From: Symbiodinium natans
Taxonomy: Eukaryota > Sar > Dinophyceae > Suessiales > Symbiodiniaceae
Assembly: GCA_905221605.1 (NCBI GenBank)
Contig: CAJNDS010000540.1
Coordinates: 1 to 64,000 of the forward strand
Length of the DNA: 64,000 nt
Direction: 5' to 3'
This document shows positions 45,005 through 56,754 of the stretch, piece after piece. The notes beneath the pieces are model-generated. The model was not told where the DNA came from, made no database searches, and was given only the letters and a program-made list of their open reading frames with translations. Within the stretch, counting starts at the first letter, position 1; each line of letters begins with the position of its first letter. The position numbers and the translations under genes are program-made.

Positions 45005-45055
45005 CAGCCGAAATCTCAGGCCGCGACTCCTCCACGCGAGCCTTGCAGCTATTGC
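45005..45055 (-). CDS. Exon candidate
   Basis: TGCAAG region then ARVEESRPEISAAALLPVG on minus; TTTAGGG array to the right. Confidence 0.4.
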
Positions 45056-45714
45056 ACGCGGTTTGGGGTTTGGTTTAGGGTTTAGGGTTTCGCGGTTTAG
45101 GGTTTAGGGTTTAGGGTTTAGGGTTTAGGGTTTAGGGCCTCATAAACACGTAGGACGTAACCGGGGAGGTCGGCATGTTTGAATCTTGGACGCCACTCCC
45201 CCACCCCCCAGCACAAAGTAACTCTTCAGGGAAAAGCGAGAACAAACCAAACCTTCGAAACCTAAACCGAACCCCCAAACAAAAACAAACAAGAAACACC
45301 AAACCTAAACGAAACAGAGCCCTACACCCTAAATCCTATGCTCTCGAAACCTAAACCGAACCCCAAACAAAAACAAACAAGAAACACCAAACCTAAACGA
45401 AGCAGTGCCCTGCACCCTAAATCCTATGCTCCAAGTTCTGATTCGACCTCAAACCCCCAAACCCGAAATAGAACCCCCTTGAAGCGTTAGCCTAAAAACT
45501 CCGCCGAAAGTCCTGCGCAAAAACTCTAAAAGCCCCAGAAACCCTAACTCCCCAGAGTCCCCTAAACCACTACAGCCCGACAACCCCTAAAACAAACCTA
45601 AACGCCCCTAAAACCCCCCAAAAAAAGCCGCGAAAGCCCCCCCAAACAGCCACCGGGGGCAACCCTAAACCCTAACCCTAAACCCTATACCCTATACCCT
45701 AAACCCCGGGCCTC

Positions 45715-45770
45715 CTGGGCCGTCATGTCCTTTGCCTGCTCCTGGGACCACATGAATTGTTGGGATCAGC
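45715..45770 (-). CDS. Exon candidate
   Basis: Minus frame QQFMWSQEQAKDMTAQEA. CCCTAAA left, TTTAGGG right. Confidence 0.4.
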
Positions 45771-45806
45771 GTTTTCTAGAGTTTGGGGTTTAGGGTTTAG
45801 CTTAGC

Positions 45807-45939
45807 CATATTCAACATACCCCTTAAGGGCATACCCTGAAAAGACATCATTGGGTATGGTGAAAAACCCTTCCTTATGTTCTCCTTTTAGAGGTTAAGT
45901 AATTGAGGGGGGTACGGGCTTGGGGGGTATGTTGAAATA
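45807..45939. mobile_element. MITE-like element, TCAACATACCCC arms
   Basis: TATTCAACATACCCC left and GGGGTATGTTGAAATA right, about 133 bp, in a TTTAGGG context. Confidence 0.65.
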
Positions 45940-46164
45940 ACTCTCAGATCGTTGCCCTCTACTACTGATTCAGCTCTATGGCTCCGAAGTCAAACCCTGA
46001 ATCCTAACACTGGAACACTCAACACTAGATTGAAAAAGTACCTACTCTGATTTGGGGTACCTGGACCCCAAACACGATACCCTAAACCCCAGAACCCTAA
46101 ACCCTAAACCCTAAACCCTAAACCCTAAACCCTAAACCCTAAACCCTGAACCCCCTTTTGGGAG

Positions 46165-46235
46165 GTTCATTCAAGGTCCAGGGCTCCTCCGTGGGACGGA
46201 AGCCGCAGAGCTTGCAGGCGCCCTGCACGCAGGGC
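46165..46235 (-). CDS. Exon candidate, Cys-containing
   Basis: Minus frame CVQGACKLCGFRPTEEPWTL. Three cysteines in C-x4-C-x2-C spacing suggest a small metal-binding loop; nothing more can be said. Confidence 0.45.
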
Positions 46236-46521
46236 CTGGGAGTTTGAAGGGTTTAGGCTTTCGGGTCTAGGGTTTAGGGTTTAGGGTTTAGGGTTTAGGG
46301 TTTAGGGTTAGGGTTTAGGGGGGTGGCGGGGATTAGTGCTTGGGGCGCAGGGGATTACGGTGAGAGGGATCTTAGGGGCTTGGGGGTTTGGGGCTTTCGG
46401 AGGTAATAGGGCTTTTGGAGGGTGTTAGGGGTTTAGGGGGTTGAGGGTGTTAGGGTTTAGGGTGCAGATGAACTCTGTGAGAGGAGATGTCTGCTTGCCG
46501 CCAGCATTGCCCTCGAACCCT

Positions 46522-46589
46522 TGAAACCATGAAGCCCGCCCAATCGAGTGGCTTCTGGCTGCCACTTGCCGATTCGAGGAAGATCTCGC
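46522..46589 (-). CDS. Exon candidate
   Basis: AAAG|GC acceptor then GEIFLESASGSQKPLDWAGF and MVS. Best of three open minus frames; larger antisense and shifted ORFs over it are shadows. Confidence 0.45.
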
Positions 46590-46804
46590 CTTTGCTGCAG
46601 CCTTCGTCTTTCGTTCGGTGAAGGGCCGTGAAGGGTGGAGTGCTTTTCGGGTTTCATATGGATCGAGGGTGACGAGTTGCAGGTTTGAGCCCAAAGAAAA
46701 ACCCCCTAGACTCCAACCACTGAAATCTAGGGCATCTCGGGAATGTTTTGAGCAGGAGGGGGCGGGGGGCCGGGGGGGCGGGGGGGGTGCTGAGACATAT
46801 CGCG

Positions 46805-46875
46805 AGTCTGCAAACGACATCGTGATTGGCAAGCACACAAGCATCAACATCTCGCATCTTCTTTGGCTCACTAGG
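46805..46875 (-). CDS. Exon candidate
   Basis: CTAG|T acceptor and CTC|GC donor bound EPKKMRDVDACVLANHDVV then CRL. The plus strand reads ETYRESANDIVIGKHTS. Confidence 0.45.
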
Positions 46876-47209
46876 TTCGTAACACACCCGACCCCCCAAA
46901 CCTCAGAATACAGTAGTGCTTGGTTCGCGATCCTCAGTCCGTAAGCCCGAAACCACGAAACCCTAACCCCCCCTACCAGCCTAGGCAGCGGAAGCCACGT
47001 ACAGGATCCATCGCCTTGTCCAGGCGATTAACAAAGATGGCGGTTGAGGGCAATCGTGACCACGAAAGGCTTGGGGTTAAGTTGAGGGCTTAGGGCTTAG
47101 GGCTCAGGGCTCAGGGCTTAGGGCATAGGGCGGCTTAGGGCATAGGGCATAGGGCTTAGGGTTTAGGGTCTAGGGTTCAGGGCGTGTAACAAGGCCCAGC
47201 GTATCACCA

Positions 47210-47280
47210 AGACATGCCCTGAACATGTCAAGGCTCTTGGGTCTGGGGTTGCAAACACCTCTGGGGCGAACATGCAGCCC
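47210..47280 (-). CDS. Exon candidate
   Basis: Minus frame MFAPEVFATPDPRALTCSGH then VLVIRWA. TTTAGGG-type to the left. Confidence 0.4.
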
Positions 47281-47779
47281 CGCTCCCCCGAAGCGCTACA
47301 ACTTCCCAAGCCATGAACCGACCACTCAATCCCAAAGAAGCTTCCCACGCGGACTCTCCAGGCAAATCTCAAGCAGCGCACCCAAAACCCACCTCACCCG
47401 CAACCCTGAATAAACCCTGTAAACCTAAACCCCTAAACCCTACCCCCCCTCCCCCCCCCCCCAACCAAAAGGAACGAACGAAGCCTGCTAAACCTTATAA
47501 ACCTTGGACCGATGTTGTCTCCAACATACCAAAGCCCTCCGAGTAGGAACAGCCCTCCGCGACCCTGAGCGGAGACTCTAGCTAGGGCCTCTGGAGGTTT
47601 ATGGGGTTTGGAGGGTTTATGGGTTAGATGTGGTTTATAGGTTTTTAGAGGGCTTTTGAAGGCTTATAGGGTTTTAGTTAGGGTTTATAGGGTATATGTG
47701 GTCTATAGGGTTTTACAGGGCTTTTGAAGGTTTAGGGCTTCGTCAGGGCTTAGACCCAGAGGTTCAGGGTTTCCACCCC

Positions 47780-47835
47780 GTGAGCCTCCGAGCAGGTAGT
47801 GCAGTTGCACAGGAAATGCTTTGTCGCCTGGGGCA
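47780..47835 (-). CDS. Exon candidate, Cys-rich
   Basis: CCCCAG acceptor then ATKHFLCNCTTCSEAHG; C-x-C-x2-C could bind metal. Confidence 0.4.
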
Positions 47836-48284
47836 GGACAGCCGAGAAAAAAAGAAACCGTTACTCTGTTTGAGGATTAGGGTTCGGGGGTAGGGTTTAG
47901 GGTTTAGGGTTTAGGGTTTAGGGTTTAGGGTTTAGGGTTTGGGGTTTAGTGTTTAGGGTTTAGGGTTTAGGGTTTAGGGTTTGGGGTTTGGTTTGGGGTT
48001 TGGGGTTTGGGGTTTGGGGTTTGGGGTTTGGGGTTTGGGGTTTAGGGGTTTAGGGGTTTAGGGGTTTAGGGGTTCAGGAATCCAAACCTAAACTGTTTGG
48101 AGTGTCGGGACCAAGCTGCAGTGCTTAGCTCGGATGAGAGTGTTAGGTGAGAAAGCAACATCGGAGTACTAGACTGCATTAGATTCTGTCACCCTAAACC
48201 CTACACCCTGAACTCCTAAACCCTAAACCCTAAACCCTATAAACCCTAAACCCATGCTGAAACCCTGAACTCCTGATCGCAACA

Positions 48285-48365
48285 TGCGCGGGCGAACTGC
48301 GGCCTCCAACTGCGCCCGGCGACTGGCAGTGGATTCGAGGAGGCTTTCTTCGGCCAGGTACGACC
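48285..48365 (-). CDS. Exon candidate, coiled-coil-like
   Basis: Minus frame SERSYLAEESLLESTASRRA then QLEAAVRPR. CCCTAAA left, TTTAGGG right. Confidence 0.45.
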
Positions 48366-49344
48366 TCTCGGACTTGTGGGTTCTTTTTGCTGGGTTTGAG
48401 GGCTTGGGGTTTAGGGTTTAGGGTTTAGGGGTTTAGGGGTTTAGGGGTTTAGGGGTTTAGGGGTTTAGGGGTTTAGGGGTTTAGGGGTTTAGGGGTTTAG
48501 GGATCTAGGGAGGACTGTTGGGGTGTTTGTTGGGGGTTTCTGTTTGCTGGGTGTGAGGGCTTGGGGTTTAGGGTTTGGGGGTTTAGGGGTTTAGGGAGGA
48601 CATTTGGGTTTTAAGGGGGCTTCTTCTTGTTGGGTTTGAGGGCTTGTGGTTTCGGGGTCAGGGTTTAGGGTTTGGGGGTCTGGAGGGTTTAGGGGTTTGG
48701 GGATCCAGGGATTTAGTTTAGGGCTTTTTACCGGGTTTTAGGGTTTGGGGTTTAGGGTTAAGGGTTGGCCCCCTAGAAAGGCTGATCTAATCCCGGAGCT
48801 ATAGAGCCACATGCAATTGCAACGCAGCCCGACACGTACGGTGAGGAAAGAAAACGACCCTGTTCCAGGCTTCGGGGATTTGGGGTTTAGGGTCTTGAGG
48901 GTTAGGAGTTTAGGGGTTTAAGGGTTTAGGGTCTTAAGGGTTAAGGGTTTAGGGAGTGCAAGGGTTTGGTGGCTTGGAGCTTAGGTTTCTAAGGCTTTTA
49001 GGCTCTGAGGCGCCTCGAAACTCGCAAGCGGAAGTCTTCAGAAGGTAAAGCCGCCCAAGAAGTTCACAGTCTTGGGCTTAGGGTTTGGGGTGTAGGGTTT
49101 CGGGTTTAGGGCTTAGGGTTTGGGGTGTAGGGTTTAGGGCTAAGGGCTTAAGGTTTAGGGTTTAAGGCTTAGGGCCTGGGGCTTCCCCACAACTAAGGTT
49201 GGCCTGATTCTTGCGGACCGGTGGCACGGTGATCTCCTCACCCCTGGGAATGTCTCGCCTCACAGTTCAGCGTGAATGGAATGGAGCGAAACGGCAGGAG
49301 GGTTTAAGGTTTAAGGTGCAAGGGCCGCTGATTTGTGTGTGTGT

Positions 49345-49455
49345 TCACCCGTGTGCTGATGCACGTTTCATGGCCCCCTTCAGCGAAACTTGCGACGTAT
49401 TGCTTCTTCTGGTACATTCTGTACAGTTGAGCCGCCTTGCACGCATCACGAAAGA
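49345..49455 (-). CDS. Exon candidate of the SET-region gene
   Basis: Minus frame LFRDACKAAQLYRMYQKKQY then VASFAEGGHETC. Strong codon pattern; downstream of the SET exon in transcript order. Confidence 0.45.
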   Translation of the reverse strand, partial: SFVMRARRLNCTECTRRSNTSQVSLKGAMKRASAHG

Positions 49456-49569
49456 GTCGCCCTCGTAGTGCCACATGCCTGGGCTTGCGGAGTTGAACCT
49501 TTGCTCTGGCTCCAGAGGTAGTGTACCTAGGGTCTAGCCAGCATTGAACCGGATGTTCGCCTGAGCTGT

Positions 49570-49640
49570 CAGCAGAATGAAGGAGCTAGCAGGCATCCCA
49601 AAGAAGATCTCAGGGCTCTGAGCTCTTACGAGGCGCCCTG
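49570..49640 (-). CDS. Exon candidate of the SET-region gene
   Basis: Minus frame RAQSPEIFFGMPASSFILL then TAQANIR. Plus strand also open. Confidence 0.35.
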
Positions 49641-49879
49641 CCCATGACCATCTGCACGGCACGTATAAAGAAGCTCAGATCGTTTAATTTTGGGGGAGGC
49701 ACTTACATCTCCCTGAAACCTGTCTCCTTCTAATAGCAATCTTTGGCTACTGCTGAATTGCTAATATTGCTGTGCAGGTTAACAGAATGTAACGTACAGC
49801 CCTTACGGGCTCAACTTAACGGAACGCTAACGCATGTACTCTCGCGAGACGCAGACGCGTACCCATCCGTCTACGCCGT

Positions 49880-49950
49880 AGGATGCTGCTGCCAAGATGA
49901 GGCAGAGGGCAGATCACCAACAATGTGACGGAGAGCACGTGCCCATAGAC
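49880..49950 (-). CDS. Exon candidate of the SET-region gene
   Basis: CAAG acceptor and a GC donor bound LAGLWARALRHIVGDLPSAS on minus. A 61-residue plus ORF (49743-49928) overlaps and is treated as a shadow. Confidence 0.35.
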
Positions 49951-50019
49951 CCGCGAGCTTGTAAAAAAAACTGCCAATCTGCACAATTCTGCTCCAGAAC
50001 CCCAAAAAACAAACAGCAC

Positions 50020-50097
50020 CCAGCGGCAGTTCGGCCGGCAGTCGTGCGAGACGAAGGCCGGCAAAAAGAAGGTGCTGAACCCCACGGGCTCCTTGCG
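50020..50097 (-). CDS. SET-domain exon (lysine methyltransferase-like)
   Basis: CACAG acceptor and a GTGCTG donor bound 26 codons: RKEPVGFSTFFLPAFVSHDC then RPNCRW. A-F-V-x-H-D-C-R-P-N-C is the S-adenosylmethionine-site motif of SET domains, closest in form to SUV4-20-type enzymes (N-H-D-C-R-P-N-C); here Ser replaces the usual Asn before His. The post-SET part was not found with certainty. Reading on through the donor runs into low-complexity sequence, which supports the splice site. Confidence 0.6.
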
Positions 50098-50190
50098 CTG
50101 TGAGGCGCTTTGGGGCGTCTCGGTTGTATAGGGAGGATCCCCATGATGCCCGAGTTTAACGAGTTGAGTGTTCTCGGGAAAAGTAAAAAT

Positions 50191-50254
50191 CTTTCGTGGT
50201 TGAGGAACTTCCGGCCAGTTCTCCTCGCTGTGCTCAAAGCAGTTGAGCAGCCAC
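50191..50254 (-). CDS. Exon candidate just upstream of the SET exon
   Basis: CTCAG|G acceptor then WLLNCFEHSEENWPEVPQPR. Acidic helix, plausible for the N-side of the SET domain. The continuous frame over both exons (50292-49816) is coincidental. Confidence 0.45.
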
Positions 50255-50591
50255 CTGAGCGCGGAGTGAGTTGTGGGGCTTGGCGGTTTCAAAGGTTCAG
50301 AGGTTCAGGCCTTAGGTGGGCTCCCTACTCCTGACTTAGATCGTCAACAGGGACTCGGGACTCGGTTCCTTCTGGACAGAAGTTGCTGGGCTTGCTTTCC
50401 CCCCCCCACCCACCCCCAACCAAACCCGTGAAAATCCTGGGATCGGAGGCATCCTAAAGAGCACGACACCAGACCTCTACTGAACAGGGCTTGGGGTTTT
50501 GCCTAGGAGCTCATGAGGGATCAAGGATGCCACGCCCTAAACGATGCTACAGGGCCTCTTGCTTTTAAGCGTCATTGCCACACTGCTTTAA

Positions 50592-50663
50592 AACCCATCC
50601 CAGGCACACAGCCAACAGGCTCTCCAGCTTCAGGCCCAATGCAGCCTGCTGGGCTCTCGGCAT
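50592..50663 (-). CDS. Possible first exon of the SET-region gene
   Basis: ATG at 50663 then PRAQQAALGLKLESLLAVCL; a GT donor follows GGATG. Could equally be an internal exon. Confidence 0.35.
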
Positions 50664-50994
50664 GCTTGGGGGTGCTTTTGGGGGTGTAGGGTTTAAGGTG
50701 CAGGCTGCGCTGCTGGCGCCCTCAACTCCAGGGTAGCTACAAACAAGGGCTTCGGGTGGAGAAGGGCTCGACTAGAGGAAAATAAACATGGCAAGCACTT
50801 TGGCATTGCGATTCTTTCAGGTGGCTCAAAACTTGTGAGCGCACAACGAGGTTCTTGGGGCGTACCTTTGGCATGTTGGGAGAAGAAAAAAACCCCAAAC
50901 CCTCAGAAACCCCAAACCCTAAACCCTAAACCCTAAACCCCAAACCCTAAAACCCCACACCCTGACTCTCAACCTGAATGTGCCGGTGCCTTTG

Positions 50995-51535
50995 CTGCGA
51001 CGGACAGCCCTGGCCAAAACTCCTCGACGATGGCCTGGCAGTCCTTTGGAGGGATTTTGTGAGGGGTTTAGGGTTCAGGATTGGGATGCTCCCCCCTTAT
51101 ACTAACAGCCCTTTTTGGGGATTGTAATAGGGGGGTACTGTCATCCCTATGAAGGACGGCTGGTATAAGGGGGAACATCCCAAGCTCAGGTTGGTTTACT
51201 TGTTTTTTTTCGGGCTTGGGTCTGAAGAGTTCTGAAGGGCTTCTAGGGTTCATGAGACCCCCTTCAATGAGGGCAGGTCGGCTGTAGGCCTCAGAGTTGG
51301 ACTGTATTCTTGGGTTTAAGGTTTAGGGTTTAGGGGTCAGGGTTTAGGGTTTGGGGTCCCTAAACCGTAAACCCTAAACCCTGAACCCTGAACCCTAAAC
51401 CCTAAACCCTAAACCCTAAACCCTCAACCCTAATTCAGGGTTTAGGGTCAGGGCTCCGAGACTTTTCGCAGAATACTTCGAGATAAACAGCTCGAAGCCC
51501 TGGGCTTGCCACTTGCCAAAGCCAAAACCCGCAGC
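50995..51535 (-). other. Three further minus exon candidates, 51.0-51.5 kb
   Basis: About 51055-50995 (IPPKDCQAIVEEFWPGLSVA), 51310-51255 (RIQSNSEAYSRPALIEGG) and 51535-51460 (GKWQAQGFELFISKYSAKS). All open and natural on minus. The TIR element 51083-51182 lies between the first two. Confidence 0.35.
51083..51182. mobile_element. GGATGTTCCC element, copy e
   Basis: GGGATGCTCCCCCCTTATAC ... GTATAAGGGGGAACATCCC, 100 bp, with arms of about 19 bp. Confidence 0.7.
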
Positions 51536-52124
51536 CCGAAACCTGAACCCAAAACCCGAAGCCTCAAACCTGTTTAGGGTTTAGGGTGTAGGGTGTAGGG
51601 TTTAGGGTTTAGGGTTCAACCCGAAACATTCCAAAAAACTCGACCTCAAACCCTTAACCCTCCGAAAAACCCACCCCGGCCCTAACCCCAAGCCCTCAAC
51701 CCTCAACCCGGTTCGCCTCGGATGGCATTTGAGGCTGAGGGTGGAAAAGCATGAGCAAACCTGGTGCTTTAGGGGCTTTAAGAGTTTAGTATTATCGGGT
51801 TTCAGGGTTCTGGGGATACAGCGGGTTTAGGTTTTAGGGCTTCAGGGCTTCAGGGCTTTAGGGGTTACAGCGGCTATAGGGTTTCAGAATTTTTAGGGTT
51901 CCTGGGTTACAAGGGTTTGAGGGTTCTCGGGGGTTTTGGGGTTGTGGCATTTAGGGCTTTAGGGTTTGGGGTTAGAAGCAAAGTGCGGGTTCCGGGAGCA
52001 AGTGCCCGAGTCCAGGCCCCGAACTAGAACAGCCCTCGAACCCCAAATCCTGAACCCTAAGCCCTACACCCCTAATGCCTAGCCCCTCAACCCCAAATCC
52101 ATCAACCCCCAAACCCACAACCCC

Positions 52125-52420
52125 CCCCCCCCCCAAAAAAAAAAAAAAAAACAAAAAAAAAACAAAAACAACAAACAAAAACCAAACAGCACCAACAAAA
52201 AGCAAACACCCCCCCCCCCCAAAAAAAAAAAAAAAAAACACCCCGCACAAAATAAGAAACACCCAACACCCCCCCTCCCCAACCCCCCCCCAAAAAAAAA
52301 AAACCAAACAATATAATCAGCAACAAAAAAAACCACCAAAATCTCCACAACCCTGAACCATACCCTCCAACCCCTCAAACCCTAAACCTTACCCCCCCCC
52401 CCCAAAAAAAAAAAAAAAAA
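52125..52420 (+). repeat. Alternating poly-C and poly-A tracts
   Basis: Four or five C10-14/A10-20 pairs with AACAAA spacers. ORFs here (Phe/Gly or Pro/Lys) are artefacts. Confidence 0.9.
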
Positions 52421-53081
52421 CTCAGACCCCACTACGTTGAGCCCGCGGACGCTGCTGCCGCTCGGCATCGACCGGTACAAGGGAGGCCGTGCAACCGGCG
52501 CAGTCTGGCCCTGACGTCACGGGTTTCAGGGTTTCTTGTTTGTGTTTTTCTATTTGTGTGTGTGTGTGTGTGTTTATGTTTTGTGTTTTTGTTGTTCTTT
52601 TGGTTCAGTTTGGTTTTGGAGGGATTTGTTGAGGAGTTTTCTTGAGGCTTTAAGGGTTCTTCGGTTTGTTGCCAAAGGTCTTTTAAAAGTTTGTTAAGGC
52701 GTCTCAGGGTTTTACAAGAATGTTGAAACGATTCTGCCGGTTTAGGGCTTTAGGGTTGAGGGTCGAAACTCCTGGAGTCCTATACTCACTGGCAGCTGAG
52801 GCTCAAGGTTGCGGAAGAAGGTCCCATACCCCTCACGCTATTTGGGGCGCCACTCGTACCCCCAACGCAGAACATGGTCCAATACCAGGAGTACTTGGTA
52901 GACTCAAGGAGCCAACCCTGAATCCTATACCCTTACCTGTACCTCCAAAAGCACGCAACAATAAAAAGAGCACAACCCATACAGAGGCCCAGCCCTTTAA
53001 ATTGACTTGGAGTTTAGGGAGGAGCTTTGGCGGAATTCGGAGATTGTACTAAATGAGCAATTCTTCGAACCTCCGATCTAC

Positions 53082-55040
53082 TGCGCCAGGACGAAAGTTC
53101 GTCGCATCGGGCACTTATGCCAGCATGTGCGTGCAAACCCCCCACCCCCATAGACTCCTCCACCAGATGTGCCTCTGGGGCGCGGAGGATTTAAAGTCCT
53201 CCGTCGGAACAAAAAAGTAATATATGTTTAAAACAGCGCGCAAATTCCTCCGCTGGCCAGGCCACAGAAAATGCACTTCCGCGTACTCCGCGTCCTCCAC
53301 TAACGCAAGATATGCAAGTGCGACAAAACTTTCTTCCTCCTGATGCTCCCACCCCACTCAACATGAATAGGGACCCGTGCAAATTTCCTGCAAGGCAACA
53401 TTTCCGTGTCCCTGGCCTGCCTTGGAAACACTCAACGTGAGAGTTTCACACGGACGTGCCTTGCCGAACTATCGGTCTTGGAGTTCAATGAGCAGCACCC
53501 CACTCAACATGAATAGGGACCCGTGCAAATTTCCTGCGAGGCAACATTTCCGTGTCCCTGGCCTGCCTTGGAAACACTCAACATGAGAGTTTCACACGGA
53601 CGTGCCTTGCCGAACTATCGGTCTTGGAGTTCATGCTGCTCCCACCCCACTCAACATGAATAGGGACCCTTGCAAATTTCCTGCAAGCCAACATTTCCGT
53701 GTCCCTGGCCTGCCTTGGAAACACTCAACATGAGAGTTTCACACGGACGTGCCTTGCCGAACTATCGGTCTTGGAGTTCATGCTGCTCCCACCCCGCTCA
53801 ACATAAATAGGGACCCGTGCGAATTTCCTGCAAGGCAACATTTCCGTGTCCCTGGCCTGCCTTGGAAACACTCAACATGAGAGTTTCACACGGACGTGCC
53901 TTGCCGAACTATCGGTCTTGGAGTTCATGCTGCGCCAGGACGAAAGTTCGTCGCATCGGGCACTTATGCCAGCATGTACGTGCAAACCCCCCACCCCCAT
54001 AGACTCCTCCACCAGATGTGCCTCTGGGGCGCGGAGGATTTAAAGTCCTCCGTCGGAACAAAAAAGTAATATATGTTTAAAACAGCGCGCAAATTCCTCC
54101 GCTGGCCAGGCCACAGAAAATGCACTTCCGCGTACTCCGCGTCCTCCACTAACGCAAGATATGCAAGTGCGACAAAACTTTCTTCCTCCTGATGCTCCCA
54201 CCCCACTCAACATGAATAGGGACCCGTGCAAATTTCCTGCAAGGCAACATTTCCGTGTCCCTGGCCTGCCTTGGAAACACTCAACGTGAGAGTTTCACAC
54301 GGACGTGCCTTGCCGAACTATCGGTCTTGGAGTTCATGAGCAGCACCCCACTCAACATGAATAGGGACCCGTGCAAATTTCCTGCGAGGCAACATTTCCG
54401 TGTCCCTGGCCTGCCTTGGAAACACTCAACATGAGAGTTTCACACGGACGTGCCTTGCCGAACTATCGGTCTTGGAGTTCATGAGCAGCACCCCACTCAA
54501 CATGAATAGGGACCCGTGCAAATTTCCTGCAAGGCAACATTTCCGTGTCCCTGGCCTGCCTTGGAAACACTCAACATGAGAGTTTCACACGGACGTGCCT
54601 TGCCGAACTATCGGTCTTGGAGTTCATGCTGCTCCCACCCCGCTCAACATAAATAGGGACCCGTGCAAATTTCCTGCAAGGCAACATTTCCGTGTCCCTG
54701 GCCTGCCTTGGAAACACTCAACATGAGAGTTTCACACGGACGTGCCTTGCCGAACTATCGATCTTGGAGTTCATGCTGCGCCAGGACGAAAGTTCGTCGC
54801 ATCGGGCACTTATGCCAGCATGTGCGTGCAAACCCCCCACCCCCATAGACTCCTCCACCAGATGTGCCTCTGGGGCGCGGAGGATTTAAAGTCCTCCGTC
54901 GGAACAAAAAAGTAATATATGTTTAAAACAGCGCGCAAATTCCTCCGCTGGCCAGGCCACAGAAAATGCACTTCCGCGTACTCCGCGTCCTCCACTAACG
55001 CAAGATATGCAAGTGCGACAAAACTTTCTTCCTCCTGATG
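53082..55040. repeat. Composite tandem array A-B4-A-B4-A
   Basis: Three nearly identical 264-bp A blocks begin at 53082, 53931 and 54777, so the higher-order periods are 849 and 846 bp. Between them lie four copies each of a 145-147 bp B unit (phase markers ACTCAACATG or its GCTCAACAT variant at 53356, 53502, 53649, 53796 and at 54205, 54350, 54495, 54642). The fourth B unit in each set shares the same variants (GCTCAACATAAAT), so the whole A-B4 block was duplicated. A contains a perfect 7-bp hairpin CGGAGGA/TCCTCCG; B contains GAAAC-A-CTC/GAG-A-GTTTC. No 5S rRNA, U6 or spliced-leader motif seen. ORFs here (80, 63, 61 residues) repeat with the unit. Confidence 0.9.
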
Positions 55041-56237
55041 TAGTACACCTTTCTTGCTTCAGGGTTGTGGGTCTAGGGTTTCAGGGCGTAGAGTCAGGGT
55101 TTTGGGACTGAAGATCGAGTGGTTTAGGGTGGAGGGTATAGGGTGGGAGGGTTTGAAGCTTAGGGCTTCGACCAAAAAATCTAGGCGCAGTGATACTTTA
55201 AAGTGGCTGACTGGTCTGTGCTTTTACGATGGTGTCGCGATCGTATCTTAGTAGCCGCACTTTCATGATACGGTTGAGTATACTGGGTACATGGCTCAAA
55301 CCCAAGTGAGTGTTTCTGACATTATACAGACCAACCTACTACTCTCATCCATCTTGTAGGAACCCTCGAAAAAGGGTATCACTTGTTTTCAGCAACCCCT
55401 CCCCCACCCTCACCCTAAACCCTAAACCCTAAACCCTAAACCCTAAACCCTAAACCCTAAACCCTAAACCCTAAACCCGAAGCCCTAAACCTAAATCCAT
55501 TGGCCCTGAACCGTGCTGGAGGCCTGCGAGCGAATTCAAAGCCGCCCAGTACCTGCCAAGCTGTGATGTGGTGGCTTCTACGGGGTTTAGGGTTTAGGGT
55601 TTAGGGTTTAGGGTTTAGGGTTTAGGGCTTAGGGGGTATATCTAGGAATCTAGGGCTAGTAAAGCGGGGTGTGTTATGAATTTGCATTCTTCCCGAATAC
55701 ATGCTATGGTTAGGTCCTTCTAAGGCTACTGAACTCGTTTGCGGCTCGGGGCTCAATTAGGGGTTCAGGGTTTAAGGGTTAAGGATTTAGGGTTCGGGGT
55801 TTCAGCCCTTAAGAGAGTTCTCTACTCCCCCCAAACCGGGGACGTGAGCGTAAGTCCTACAAGAGCCGTAAGTTCGCGGCCAGAAGCCCACACAAAAAAG
55901 TACTCGCTCCTCGAAAAGGAGCTTGTAGGGATTAGGGGTTCAGGGGTTCAGAGGCTTGGGCTTTGCTAAGCTTTTCGTTTTTGGGAGGCTCAGTTCTGCA
56001 GGTCTACCGGCCTTGGAATTTGGGGATGAAATTCCTGAAAGCTTCGGTAAAAGGTTTGCGGCCTAAACCCTAAACCGCCCCCCCCCACCCCCCCCCCCCC
56101 CGAGGCGCCACAAAGGAGCGTGGACGAAGCCCTTCAGCTTCGCCAGGCGCTTCAGCTGAACAAAGGCGGGGTCCTCAGGCAGCTTCTCTCAAAAACCAAA
56201 AACCCAAGCTTGGGACCTCTCCCCACCTCCCCCGACC

Positions 56238-56287
<50 letters not shown>

Positions 56288-56754
56288 AAAAAAGGAAGCA
56301 AACCAAGGCCCTGAGTCCCGACACTTTTTGGAGCGGCCCTCTTTTTTGCTTCAGGACTCTGGTCCTTGAACTGGCGACCGATCCCATGGACGACCCTCAG
56401 AGCCACACCACCCACTCCTCCTAAACCCTAAACCCAAAACCCGAGACCCTCAACCCTAAACTCTCCACAGAAGTACCATGACAGCACCTAAACCTCCAAA
56501 CCAAACCCTTGAGCCCAAAAACCCAAGCCCTTAAGTCCTGAACGACAAAAGGAACATGCTACCCCAACGTTTTAAGCCTTAAGGGATTGCAGCTTGAAAG
56601 GTTTAGGGTCTAAAGACTACCCCAAGCCCTACCCTGATCCCTATCAACCCTAAACTCCCTAAACTCGCTCAACCCCCTAAACCCCCTAAACTCCCTAAAC
56701 CCTAAACCCCACACCCTAAACCCTAATCCCTAAACCCTATACCCTAAACCCTAA

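Noticed and set aside
49816-50292. 158-residue continuous minus ORF treated as one gene
   Set aside because: Contains the SET exon but also intron-like sequence; splice sites at 50097 and 50020 explain it better.
51972-52378. Phe/Gly-rich and Pro/Lys-rich ORFs
   Set aside because: Alternating poly-A/poly-C tracts.
53082-55040. CRISPR array, 5S rRNA or spliced-leader gene cluster
   Set aside because: Unit lengths and sequence do not fit any of them; no spliced-leader or 5S motif seen.
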